Origin: Actinomyces sp. oral taxon 897
Lineage (GTDB): Bacteria > Actinomycetota > Actinomycetes > Actinomycetales > Actinomycetaceae
Assembly (NCBI RefSeq): GCF_002999235.1
Contig: NZ_CP027236.1
Span: 3,162,001-3,226,000 of the forward strand
Reading direction: 5' to 3'
Length of the DNA: 64,000 nt
Part shown: positions 18,442 to 27,302 of the stretch, piece after piece
Layout: each line of letters starts with the position of its first letter
Position numbering within the stretch: the first letter of the stretch is position 1
Translations under genes and position numbers: made by a program
Notes under the pieces: model-generated
Seen by the model: only the letters and a program-made list of their open reading frames with translations
Told to the model about the DNA's origin: nothing
Databases searched by the model: none

Positions 18442-21266
18442 GGGGGCCGACGGCGGGGCCCGCGGTGTCGCCGACGGCGGTGTCGCCGACGGCGGGGGCG
18501 GGGGCGGCGCGGGTAGAGCCCGCTCCCACGGCAGGGCCCGCCCCTGACGCCGGGCCGGGGCGTGCGCCTCACCCCGCCGGGGTGGGTGGGACGGTCCCGC
18601 CCCGAGTGCGCCGCGCCCTGGGCTCCCAGCGCGCCTGGGGGAGGGCCGGGGTCCACCTGGTGCCCGTCCGCCACCACTCCCCGGCCTGCGCCCTGGCCCT
18701 GTCCGCGCTGCTGGAGGAGGTCCGCCCCGGCGTCGTCCTCATTGAGGGGCCCGCCGAGTACACCAGCCTGCTGCCCGCCCTCCAGGACCCGGCCACTGTC
18801 CCCCCGGTCGCGGTGCTCTCACTGACCGACCACGCCGCCTCCTACTACCCGCTGGCCGCGTTCTCCCCGGAGTGGGTCGCCCTGCGCTGGGCCGGGCGGC
18901 ACGGTGCCAGGGCCGCCTTCATTGACCGCGGTCCCACCGCCCCCGACGCCGGGCGGGCGGTACGCACCCTGCAGGCCGAGTACCACCTGGCCCGCTCCAC
19001 CACCCTGGACGCCCTGGCCCGGCGCCTGGGCTGCCGGGACCACGACGAGGTCTGGGAGCAGCTCTTCGAGGACCGGGACACCGCCGACATACGCGCCTGG
19101 CGCGGCTTCTTCGCCGACACCCTGGCCTGGTCGGCCCTGGCCCGCCTGGACGCCGGGCGCGAGGTCCTCGACGCCGACTCCACCCACGCCCGTGAGGCGG
19201 TCATGGCCGACGCCGTGCGCCAGCACCTGCCGCAGGCCGACGGCGGGGGCGGCAAGGGCCCGGTGGTCGTCGTCACCGGCGCCTTCCACACCCTGGCCCT
19301 CCTGGACGTGCTCGACAACACCCCCGAGGCCGCCTGGCTGCCCGAGCCCGAGACGGGTACCGGCACCCAGGGCTGGCTCATCCGCTACGACTTCGCCCGC
19401 CTGGACTCCCTGCGCGGCTACGGGGCCGGCATGCCCTCCCCGGGCCTGTGGCAGCGTGCCTGGCGGGCCCGCACCACCGCCCCGGGGGCCGACGCCGCCC
19501 CTGGCGGGCGCCGTGGGACCAAGGGCAGCCGCCCTGGCCCGAACGGTGCCCTCACCGGCCCCCGCGGTTTTGCCACCACCGTGGTCCTCGACGTCGCCTC
19601 CGCCCTGCGTGACCAGGGTGAGCCCCTGGGGACCGCCCAGGTGCTCGGTACCGTGGAGCAGGCCCTGGGGCTGGCGGCGCTGCGCGGACGCGCCTGGCCC
19701 GGGCGCACCGACCTGCTGGACGCCCTGACCAGCTGCCTGGTCAAGGACGACTCCGGCCTGTCGGGAAGCCTGGGGGCCGCCGTCGCCACCGTCTTCGCCG
19801 CCTCCGGACTGGGGCAGGTTCCCCAGGGTACCCCCAGCCCGCCGCTGGTGGCCGAGGTGCGTGAGCGCCTCAGTGCCCTGCGCCTCAACCTCGACGACCC
19901 CGTGGAGCACCGCGTCAGCCTGGACACCGCCCGCAGGCCCCGCCACCGCGAGCGCCGCGAGCTGCTGGCCCGCCTGCGCTTTGCCGACGTCGGCCTGGCC
20001 CGTCAGGTCGGGGGCGCCGACCTGGTGGCCGGTACCGGCCTGGGGCAGTTTATCGAGGAGTGGGCTTACGCCTGGACCCCCCTGGTGGAGGCCGCCCTGG
20101 TGCGTGCCGCCGCCACGGCCCCCACCCTGGAGATCCTGGTGCTCACCCGCCTGGAGGGGCACCTGGAGGGTGAGGTCGGTGCCGGCGACCTGGCCCGGCT
20201 CCTGACCGAGACGGCGGTCATGGGGCTGGGGGAGCCGGTGGTGGTGCGGGTGTGCGACGCCCTGGAGACCGCCCTGGCCGAGGTCAGTGACCTGGCCGAG
20301 CTCACCGACGTCCTGCACCGCCTGGCCGGCCTCGTGGAGGGCCTGGGGCGCCTGAGCCTGGAGGGGGCCGTCCCGCGCCTGCGCCTCATGCTGGGGCGGG
20401 GCACGGCCGCGGCCGCCCGCCTGGTGGGTGAGCTGGTCGGGCTGGAGGACGACGAGGCGGCCGGGGCGGTGGACGCCCTCATTGCCGTGCGTGACCTGCT
20501 GGCCCGGCTGACGCGGGTTGCTGGCACTCGTGACAGTGCCGGTGGTGGCGCCTCTAATAATGTGGTCGGCCATGGTGGCGTCTCTAATAGTGACGCTAGT
20601 GGCGGCAGCCATTCTAATGACGGCGGTCATGTCTCTAATGACAGTGCTGGTGATGTCAGTCGTGGTAATGCTTCTGGTAGTACTGCTGGTGGCGGTAATG
20701 GTGTTGCTGGTGGTAGTGACGTCCCTAATGGTGTCGGGGCGGTTGACGTGGCCGCCTGGGGGCGTGACGTCGTCCTGCGTGAGGTCGACGCCCTGCGCCG
20801 GGATAGGGCCACCGCACCGGTGCTCGTGGGCTGTGCCACCGGTATCGCCTCGACCACCGGGGCCCTGGGCCCCCAGGAGGTGACCGACGCCGTCACCGCG
20901 CACCTGAGCCCGGGGGCCGACCCGGCCGCGCTGGCCGACTTCCTCGTGGGGCTGGTGCGCACCTGCCCGGAGGTGGTCCTGCGCGCCCCCGATACCCTGG
21001 TGGCCCTGACCCGTACCCTCACCGGCCTGGAGGAGCCCGGGTTCCTGGCGCTCCTGCCCGACCTGCGGCGCGCCTTCACGGTCCTGCGTCCTCTTGAGAC
21101 GCACCGCCTGGCCGAGCAGGTCGCCGCGCTGACGGCCACCGACGCCTCCCGGATCGACGTGGTGTGGGACGTGGACCCGGCCCAGGCGGAGCTCGGCTGG
21201 CAGATCGAGCGTGACCTCGTGGCCTCCCTGGTGCGTGACGGCCTGGGGCAGTGGGTGGGGACGTGA
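18438..21266 (+). CDS. DUF5682 family protein (YehM-type)
   Basis: Large protein (about 942 aa) of unknown biochemical role, always seen beside a MoxR ATPase and a VWA protein. After a low-complexity N-terminus the family block begins: HLVPVRHHSPACALAL, VVLIEGPAEYTSLLPAL, and YYPLAAFSPEWVALRWA (about residues 75-160). GTG 18438 overlaps the upstream stop; GTG 18432 is also possible. Residues about 693-770 are an inserted Gly/Ser/Asn/Asp-rich stretch encoded by 20516-20745, where codon use switches abruptly to GGT, AAT and AGT and GC content falls. This looks like a simple-sequence expansion. The downstream start overlaps as GTGA. Confidence 0.85.
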   Translation: MRGPTAGPAVSPTAVSPTAGAGAARVEPAPTAGPAPDAGPGRAPHPAGVGGTVPPRVRRALGSQRAWGRAGVHLVPVRHHSPACALALSALLEEVRPGVVLIEGPAEYTSLLPALQDPATVPPVAVLSLTDHAASYYPLAAFSPEWVALRWAGRHGARAAFIDRGPTAPDAGRAVRTLQAEYHLARSTTLDALARRLGCRDHDEVWEQLFEDRDTADIRAWRGFFADTLAWSALARLDAGREVLDADSTHAREAVMADAVRQHLPQADGGGGKGPVVVVTGAFHTLALLDVLDNTPEAAWLPEPETGTGTQGWLIRYDFARLDSLRGYGAGMPSPGLWQRAWRARTTAPGADAAPGGRRGTKGSRPGPNGALTGPRGFATTVVLDVASALRDQGEPLGTAQVLGTVEQALGLAALRGRAWPGRTDLLDALTSCLVKDDSGLSGSLGAAVATVFAASGLGQVPQGTPSPPLVAEVRERLSALRLNLDDPVEHRVSLDTARRPRHRERRELLARLRFADVGLARQVGGADLVAGTGLGQFIEEWAYAWTPLVEAALVRAAATAPTLEILVLTRLEGHLEGEVGAGDLARLLTETAVMGLGEPVVVRVCDALETALAEVSDLAELTDVLHRLAGLVEGLGRLSLEGAVPRLRLMLGRGTAAAARLVGELVGLEDDEAAGAVDALIAVRDLLARLTRVAGTRDSAGGGASNNVVGHGGVSNSDASGGSHSNDGGHVSNDSAGDVSRGNASGSTAGGGNGVAGGSDVPNGVGAVDVAAWGRDVVLREVDALRRDRATAPVLVGCATGIASTTGALGPQEVTDAVTAHLSPGADPAALADFLVGLVRTCPEVVLRAPDTLVALTRTLTGLEEPGFLALLPDLRRAFTVLRPLETHRLAEQVAALTATDASRIDVVWDVDPAQAELGWQIERDLVASLVRDGLGQWVGT
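20516..20745 (+). repeat. Low-complexity, AT-richer insert inside the DUF5682 gene
   Basis: About 230 bp of degenerate simple sequence with recurring TCTAATAA/TAGTG, GGTGGTGG and AATGGTG words, in frame and encoding a flexible G/S/N/D linker. Its base composition is unlike the rest of the gene. Confidence 0.7.
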
Positions 21267-22537
21267 GCGTCGTGAGGCCGCCCGGGGGCGGCGGGCACGC
21301 GGCCGACGGCGGTGGGCCCCGCCGCGCCGGCCCGGGCGGGGGTGCCCAGGCCGGCCCGCCTGGCACCCCGGCCGGTAGCGGCGCCCTGGGCGAGGGGATT
21401 GACCCCGCCCTGGCGGCGCGCCGCTGGCGCATGGTCCTGGGACGCTACGCCGAGCCCGTCCTGCCGCGCAGCCCCGCCGACATCGGCCTGGACGACACCC
21501 TGGGCTACCTCTACGACCGGGAGTACACCGGGCGCGGTCACGTCCTGGGTGGGCCGGACCCCTCGGGCCCCGGTGGTGGCGGTGGCCGTGAGGCCTCGGC
21601 GCTGCGGGCGGTGGACTGGCTCGACGGCGCCCGCCGCCTGTTCCCCGTCTCCACCCTGGAGCGCCTGGAGCGTGACGCCCTGACCCGCTACGGGCTGACC
21701 GACCTGCTGGCCGACCCCGGCGCGGTGGGCTCGGTCAGGACCAGCCCCGAGCTCGGAGCCGCCCTGCTGCGCATTAAGGGCACGATCTCGCCCGCCCTGG
21801 CCGACGGGCTGCGGGCGCTGATCGCCCGTGTCGTCGCCGACGTCGTCGAGCGGCTGCGGCCCCCCGTGACGACGGCCCTCAGCGGTGCGCGCCAGCGCCA
21901 CCGTCGCAGCCTCCGTGCCTCGGCGCGCGACCTCGACTGGCGCCGCACCATTGCCGCGAACCTGGGTCGTACGGACCCGGGCACCGGGCGCGTGCTCGTG
22001 ACGGACCTGCGTTTCACGGCCCGCCAGCGACGTCGTAACGTGGCCTGGGACATTGTCATCCTGGTGGACCAGTCCGCCTCCATGGCCTCCTCCCTGCTTC
22101 ACAGCGCCGTCATGGCCTCGATCCTGGCTGCCCTGCCGGGGATGTCGGTACGCCTGGTGCTGTTCGACACCACCGTGGTGGACGTCAGCCACCTGGCCCA
22201 CGACCCCGTGGAGATCCTCATGACCTCCCAGCTGGGCGGCGGCACCGACATTGCCAACGCCGTCGCCTACGCCGCCTCCCAGGTCACCCAGCCCACCCGC
22301 ACGGTGCTGGCCCTGGTCAGCGACTTCGAGGAGGGCGGGTCGGTCTCCGCCCTGGTGTCCCACGTGCGGGGGCTGGTGGACTCGGGGGTGAACGTGCTGG
22401 GGCTGGCCTCCCTGACCGACGCCGGTGCGCCCTGGTTCGACCGGGCCGTGGCCGACAGGCTCGTGGACGCCGGTATGCGGGTGGCCGCCATGACCCCGGA
22501 CCGTTTCGCCCAGTGGCTGGCCCAGGTGACCACATGA
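21263..22537 (+). CDS. VWA domain protein (YehP-type)
   Basis: von Willebrand factor A protein (424 aa), the predicted adaptor or substrate-recognition partner of the MoxR ATPase. The MIDAS metal site is visible: DQSAS in VILVDQSASMASS (about residue 268), with the later GGGTDIANAV and LVSDFEEGG supplying the other ligands. The N-terminal 50 residues are Gly-rich. A basic helix region (RQRHRRSLRASARDLDWRRT) precedes the VWA fold, as in other MoxR-linked VWA proteins. The start GTG 21263 overlaps the DUF5682 stop by four bases, and the stop overlaps the SWIM start by four (ATGA). Confidence 0.9.
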   Translation: MSVVRPPGGGGHAADGGGPRRAGPGGGAQAGPPGTPAGSGALGEGIDPALAARRWRMVLGRYAEPVLPRSPADIGLDDTLGYLYDREYTGRGHVLGGPDPSGPGGGGGREASALRAVDWLDGARRLFPVSTLERLERDALTRYGLTDLLADPGAVGSVRTSPELGAALLRIKGTISPALADGLRALIARVVADVVERLRPPVTTALSGARQRHRRSLRASARDLDWRRTIAANLGRTDPGTGRVLVTDLRFTARQRRRNVAWDIVILVDQSASMASSLLHSAVMASILAALPGMSVRLVLFDTTVVDVSHLAHDPVEILMTSQLGGGTDIANAVAYAASQVTQPTRTVLALVSDFEEGGSVSALVSHVRGLVDSGVNVLGLASLTDAGAPWFDRAVADRLVDAGMRVAAMTPDRFAQWLAQVTT

Positions 22538-24663
22538 GCGCCCTGCCGGACTGGGGGGCGCTCTACGCCGCCTTTGACGACGTCGCCCTGGCCGCCCTGG
22601 CCAGCCGCGGGCTGGTGCGGCGCGCCCGTGCCGAGGTGGCCGCCGGGCGCGTGGAGGCCCGTGAGACGGACCAGGAGGCGGTCACGGTGGTGGTCGGGCG
22701 GCCCGGGGTCGAGGTGGTGCTCACCGCTGACGGCCCGGCGCAGGCACGCTGCCCCTGCCCGGTGGCCGGGGTGTGCGTCCACGTGGTCGCCGCCTGCCTG
22801 TGGGCGCGCCAGGCCGTGGCGGGCGGTGCCGGTACCGCCCCGCCCGGTGCCGGGACAGCCGGTGCCGGGGCAGCCAGCTCCACCGGGCCTGCTGGCTCCA
22901 CCGGGACCGCCGGCACGGGCGCACCCGGGAGCGGGCCCGAGGGCGCTGGATCTGAGGGCGCTGGTGGCCCCGCTGGTGCCCCCGCCGGGCCCGAGGCCAC
23001 CGGGCCGGGGACGGGTGCGGACGACCCGGTCCTGGCCCAGGTGCTCACCTGGGACCCGGCTGCCGTCTCCCGGAGCCTGGGGGCGGCCGCCGTGCGCCGC
23101 GCCACCACCGCCCTGGCCGGCACCGACCCCGCCCGGCTCGCCGCCGACACCCTGGTCGCCCGCGCGCCGGGGCGCCTGAGCGTGTCGTGGCCGGGCTCCC
23201 CGCAGGTCGTCGTGGTCGCGGGCCTGGGACCGGCGGGAATGGTCGTCTCCGGCCGCCACTCCCAGGTCGCCCATGCCACCTGGCGCCTCCAGGCCGTGGT
23301 GCGCCTGTTCGCCCTCGCGGGCAGGGCCTGGCCGTGGGAGGTCCGGCAGACCACCCTGAGCGCCGGCCAGCGCCGCCTGCTCGCCTCGGTCGCCGCCACC
23401 CTTGAGGGCGTCGTGGCCGCCGGGATCTCCCACGCCGGGCCCCGCAGCGCCGACGAGCTCAGCAGCCTGGCCCAGGCCGCCCGCCTGGAGGAGGTCCCGC
23501 GCCTGGCCCGGCTCCTGACCTCTGCCGCCGGGGCGGTGCGGGCGGTGGCCCGCCGCGACGACGCCGTCCAGGAGGACACCGCGCTCAGCGCCCTGGCCGC
23601 CGCCTGGTCCCTGGCCCGGGCCCTGGAGGCCAGTGACGCCGACCCCGCCCTGACCGGGCGCGCCGGTACCGAGCAGGCCCAGCCCGGCCTGCTGGTGCCC
23701 CTGGCGGCCACCTGGTGGTCGGCCGTCTCGGGCAGCCGCGGCCTGACCGTCCGCCTCTGGGACGCTGAGAACCACCGGCTGGAGTCGGTGACCACCGGGC
23801 GGGCCGCGGGCACCGACCCCACCTTCCGGCGCAGTGAGGACGCCGTGCTGCTGTGGGGCGTCTGCGTGCGGACCCTGCTGGCTGGTCCGCTGCGTCTGAC
23901 GGGGGCCACCCGGCGGGGCGACGGCACCCTGGCCCCCTCCGCCCGTACCACCGTGACCCGCTGCGGCGGCTACGACGGCATCGACCTGGCCGGGATCGCC
24001 CGGGAGCTGGGGGCGCTGCGGCACGGTCCGCAGGCGGCGGGCTTCGAGGCCCCGCCCCCACCGGTCACGCTGCTGCTGACCTGCTCCCCGGGCCTGGGGC
24101 GGATCGACCTTGACGAGCTCCACCAGCAGTACGTGTGGCCCGTGCGCGACCTGGCCGGTCAGGACCACCTGCTGCGCCTGGGGGCCGAGGACGCCTCCTG
24201 TCGCCTGGTGGCGGCCGTCCTGACCCGCGACCTCCCGGTGGACGCCGTCGCCCTGGAGGGGGACCGGCCCGCCGGGATACTCGTGCGCGACCGGGGCGTG
24301 CCCACCCTGCTCTCACCCACCATCTCCTCGGTGCGGGCCGACGACCCCGGCCTCTACCGCCGTCTGGCCGGGCGCATGGAGCGTCTGCGTTCTGAGGTGC
24401 GTACCCTGCCGCCTCCCGAGACGGGGCCGGTTCAGGTCCTGTGCGCCGACGTCCGCGAGACGCTGACGGCGCTGGCGGCCTCCGGGGCGCCGCGTGCGCA
24501 GGGGACGGGTGCGCACGTGCTGGTCACCCGGGCCCGTACGGCCCGTGGCCTCCAGCTCCAGACCCTGGCCGCCGCCCTGGACGAGGTGGAGGCCGGGTGC
24601 TCCCCGCAGGCCCTCCTACGTGCCTGCGCGCTCGTGGACCGGGTGCGGGCGCTGGCACGCTGA
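22534..24663 (+). CDS. SWIM zinc-finger protein (YehQ-type)
   Basis: 709-residue protein with an N-terminal SWIM zinc finger of form CxCx5CxH: C73, C75, C81 and H83 in CPCPVAGVCVH. SWIM fingers bind zinc and usually mediate DNA or protein contacts. Residues about 95-165 form a Gly/Ala/Thr/Pro low-complexity linker. The C-terminal two-thirds resembles the long unassigned region of YehQ-like proteins. It ends the MoxR-DUF5682-VWA-SWIM run, which is tied together by four-base overlaps (GTGA, GTGA, ATGA), implying coupled translation and stoichiometric production. A GC-rich hairpin follows. Confidence 0.85.
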   Translation: MSALPDWGALYAAFDDVALAALASRGLVRRARAEVAAGRVEARETDQEAVTVVVGRPGVEVVLTADGPAQARCPCPVAGVCVHVVAACLWARQAVAGGAGTAPPGAGTAGAGAASSTGPAGSTGTAGTGAPGSGPEGAGSEGAGGPAGAPAGPEATGPGTGADDPVLAQVLTWDPAAVSRSLGAAAVRRATTALAGTDPARLAADTLVARAPGRLSVSWPGSPQVVVVAGLGPAGMVVSGRHSQVAHATWRLQAVVRLFALAGRAWPWEVRQTTLSAGQRRLLASVAATLEGVVAAGISHAGPRSADELSSLAQAARLEEVPRLARLLTSAAGAVRAVARRDDAVQEDTALSALAAAWSLARALEASDADPALTGRAGTEQAQPGLLVPLAATWWSAVSGSRGLTVRLWDAENHRLESVTTGRAAGTDPTFRRSEDAVLLWGVCVRTLLAGPLRLTGATRRGDGTLAPSARTTVTRCGGYDGIDLAGIARELGALRHGPQAAGFEAPPPPVTLLLTCSPGLGRIDLDELHQQYVWPVRDLAGQDHLLRLGAEDASCRLVAAVLTRDLPVDAVALEGDRPAGILVRDRGVPTLLSPTISSVRADDPGLYRRLAGRMERLRSEVRTLPPPETGPVQVLCADVRETLTALAASGAPRAQGTGAHVLVTRARTARGLQLQTLAAALDEVEAGCSPQALLRACALVDRVRALAR

Positions 24664-24670
24664 CGCCGCG

Positions 24671-24705
24671 CCCCTGCCGGTTCGCCCAGGCAGGGCCGGC
24701 AGGGG
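24671..24705. terminator. Hairpin between convergent SWIM and propeller genes
   Basis: Perfect 10-bp arms, CCCCTGCCGG (24671-24680) and CCGGCAGGGG (24696-24705), with a 15-base loop, 7 bases after the SWIM stop. No U-tract; may work on both strands. Confidence 0.5.
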
Positions 24706-24794
24706 CCGGTGCTCCCGCCGCCCCGGGGTGGCCCCGGATCCCTGCTACCGGCGCCAGCTGGCAGTGGGCTCCCTCCCGCCCCGGGTGGCCCCGG

Positions 24795-27080
24795 TCAGCC
24801 GAAGAGGGACCACTGGACGCCGACCACCTGGTAGCTGCCGTACCGGTCGGCCGTGAGCACGAGCCAGACGGGGTAGATGTCGCGGCCGTTGGGGTCGGCC
24901 GCCGGCTGCAGCCAGGTGCGGGACGGGTCGTCGCTGGTCACCGGGCAGATAATCGCCCCGGACGGCAGGCTCGTGGCGGGCTCGGGGACGCCGTAGCCCA
25001 CCCCGGGGGGCCCGGCCAGGGTGCAGCTGACCACCCGGCCCCCGGAGGGGAACAGGAACGAGCGCACCGTGGAGGAGGGGCCGAGGCTGTCGGTGCCCAG
25101 GGGCTGGTCGAGCGTGGTGAGCGCCTGGGAGGACACCAGGCCCGAGGCGCTGGCGGCGTCGCCGGAGGCAATGGCGTCGTAGGCGGTCTGGACGTCCTGG
25201 GCGGAGGGCACCCGGACGTCCCCTGAGGGCAGGTGGTACAGGGTGCTGGCGAGGACGAAGGATCGGGAGGTCTTGTCCCACTGGACGGTGACCGTGGCGC
25301 TGGCGCTGCCGCGGCAGGCGTGGCAGTCGGTGTCACCGGCCACCTTGATACCGGGCACGGTGTACACCAGGGTGTCACCTACCGCACGCAGGTGCGCCAC
25401 CACCTGGTCGGCGTGGCCGGTGCTGTCCTTGAGCACCAGGTCCACGGATCCCTTGAGGTGCTTGTCGACGTCGTAGACGGCGACCACGTCGGAGACGGTG
25501 TTGCCGCCCCCGTAGCACCTCAGGACGGCAATGGTCACCGGCCAGCTGTCCACGACCCCCGACCTGATCGCGCTCATGGTGGCGGTCGGAGGCACCTGCC
25601 CGGAGTCGGCGGGCCCGGTGGCCACGCCGTTGACGAAGACCGCCTTGCTGTCGACGAAGACCGCCTTGCTCCCTGGTCCCTGGTCCCTGGTCCGGGCGGG
25701 GGCGCACCGGTCGGGGACGTCCAGGGCGGAGTTCCTCAGCTCCTCCGGGCTGGGGGCCTTCAGGTCCTTGAAGGGCTCTGTGGCCAGGGCGGGCGTGGGG
25801 TCGGACGAGCCGCCGAAGAACATGAGGGAGGCCATGGAGCCGCTGAAGGCCATAATCGTGTTGCCGAAGCTGGCCCACGAGGTCACCGGGCCCTGCACCT
25901 GCCACAGGGTGCTGCCGTCCACGGGGTCCAGGGCCACCAGGGCGTCGGGGTGGGCCAGGACCAGGGCGCCCCGCCCGGCCAGCCACCGCGGCGGGTCCTG
26001 GGTGCCCAGGGAGTTGAGCCTGCCGGAACCCTGGGGCAGGGTGGCGGACCACCGCAGGGTGGTGCCCTCCACCCCCGCCAGGGTGGTGCCGTCGCTGACC
26101 AGCCACACCCGGCGGTTCAGGGGCAGGGGCAGGCCCAGGAGCCTGCGGGGCATGTCGACGCGGGACGCCCACACCGGTACGGAGCCGTCAAGCGTGAGCC
26201 CCGTCACGGGCGTCCCTCGGACGCTCAGGGTCCCGTCCGCGCCCACGGCCAGGGGCGTGGTGGCGGAGGCGGAGGGGCCCAGGCGCACGGCGGGGGGCGA
26301 CATCCAGTCGCTGGGCTCCGTGAGCCCCGTGGACGTGCCCGCCCCTGACGAGGCGGCCGGGCTCCCCGTGCTTCCCGGGCCCGCCGGGGCCGCTGTGCTC
26401 CCTGTGCCCGCCGGGGCGGGCGAGCTCGCCCCGGTCGTCCCCTCCATCGCCGGGGCGGCCGACAGCGTGTAGGGGGCGGTGGCCTGGTTGACGCCGGCCG
26501 TCATGTCGACACGCAGCATCTGGCCGCAGTCCAGGAGCGTCCCGACGCGCTGGCAGCTCAGGGGCGAGCCGACCAGCTCGTCGGGCACGGGCACCTGCCA
26601 GTTGGGGTAGGACATCCTGCCGCTGGTGAGGTCGTCAGTACCTATGAGCGCCTCGCGGCCGTCCTGGGCCACCCGCATGACCCTGACGTCCTGGAACCTC
26701 ACGACGAGGTCGCCCCGGGCGTTGACGGGAACGGGCGTCAGGTCCTGGCCCAGGGCTGACAGGTCCAGCCTGGCCCTCGGGGCAGCAGGAGGCCTGCGGT
26801 GGTCCAGGGACGTCCAGGAGCTGACCACCTCCCAGCCGGTGAGCGCCAGCACCAGGGCCACGACCAGGGTCACGACCAGCCGGCGCATGACACGGCGGCT
26901 CAGGGGCAGGGTGTACCACCTCGGGCTAGGTTTCGACGCCCTGGGGCGGGGCGGGAGGGCGCCGGGGGCGGGTGGCGCGGGGAACGGCTCGTCATCCGGC
27001 GGGAGCGGTGCAGGCGGGGCGAAGTCTAGGGTGTGCTCTGCCCCTGGGCCTGTGGGTGCTGGGGAGGGCGCGGCAGGCAT
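24795..27080 (-). CDS. Single-pass membrane protein with PQQ-like beta-propeller
   Basis: 761 residues: a Pro/Ala-rich cytoplasmic head of about 55 residues, one transmembrane helix (RRLVVTLVVALVLALTGW), then a large extracytoplasmic domain with repeated beta-blade pieces such as LVALDPVDGSTLWQVQG and LTLDGSVPVWASRV, typical of PQQ-like propellers. An Ala/Gly/Ser/Thr-rich linker sits at about residues 210-245. A micro-duplication gives SKAVFV(D/N) twice. ATG 27080 is preferred because TACGCT lies exactly 6 bases upstream; ATG 27101 is an alternative. Function unknown. It is divergent from the DUF4132 cluster and convergent with the SWIM gene, so it may or may not belong to that system. Confidence 0.7.
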   Translation of the reverse strand: MPAAPSPAPTGPGAEHTLDFAPPAPLPPDDEPFPAPPAPGALPPRPRASKPSPRWYTLPLSRRVMRRLVVTLVVALVLALTGWEVVSSWTSLDHRRPPAAPRARLDLSALGQDLTPVPVNARGDLVVRFQDVRVMRVAQDGREALIGTDDLTSGRMSYPNWQVPVPDELVGSPLSCQRVGTLLDCGQMLRVDMTAGVNQATAPYTLSAAPAMEGTTGASSPAPAGTGSTAAPAGPGSTGSPAASSGAGTSTGLTEPSDWMSPPAVRLGPSASATTPLAVGADGTLSVRGTPVTGLTLDGSVPVWASRVDMPRRLLGLPLPLNRRVWLVSDGTTLAGVEGTTLRWSATLPQGSGRLNSLGTQDPPRWLAGRGALVLAHPDALVALDPVDGSTLWQVQGPVTSWASFGNTIMAFSGSMASLMFFGGSSDPTPALATEPFKDLKAPSPEELRNSALDVPDRCAPARTRDQGPGSKAVFVDSKAVFVNGVATGPADSGQVPPTATMSAIRSGVVDSWPVTIAVLRCYGGGNTVSDVVAVYDVDKHLKGSVDLVLKDSTGHADQVVAHLRAVGDTLVYTVPGIKVAGDTDCHACRGSASATVTVQWDKTSRSFVLASTLYHLPSGDVRVPSAQDVQTAYDAIASGDAASASGLVSSQALTTLDQPLGTDSLGPSSTVRSFLFPSGGRVVSCTLAGPPGVGYGVPEPATSLPSGAIICPVTSDDPSRTWLQPAADPNGRDIYPVWLVLTADRYGSYQVVGVQWSLFG

Positions 27081-27086
27081 GGGGCC

Positions 27087-27092
27087 AGCGTA
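27087..27092 (-). promoter_or_regulatory. -10 box for leaderless propeller gene
   Basis: TACGCT followed by six bases (GGCCCC) and then ATG 27080 on the minus strand. Confidence 0.4.
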
Positions 27093-27302
27093 GGACCACA
27101 TAGGTTAGCTATGACACAAAGTGGTGTATATCACGCTGTGTTTGGGGTCGGACCGGTGGTCGCGGGCCGGACACGCAGCCGGAGGGCCGGACGAGCAGCT
27201 GGCCCCGTGCCTGCCCGGGCGCCCGAGACCAGCACGTTATCCTTACCAACCAGGCCCGGCCCCGGAGCCGTGGCCGCACCCGGCTACGACCAACGGACTG
27301 TC

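Noticed and set aside
20518..20883. Very hydrophobic 121-residue frame inside the DUF5682 gene resembling a membrane peptide
   Set aside because: It is the +1 frame of the GGT/AAT-type simple sequence; no start signal and no conserved pattern.
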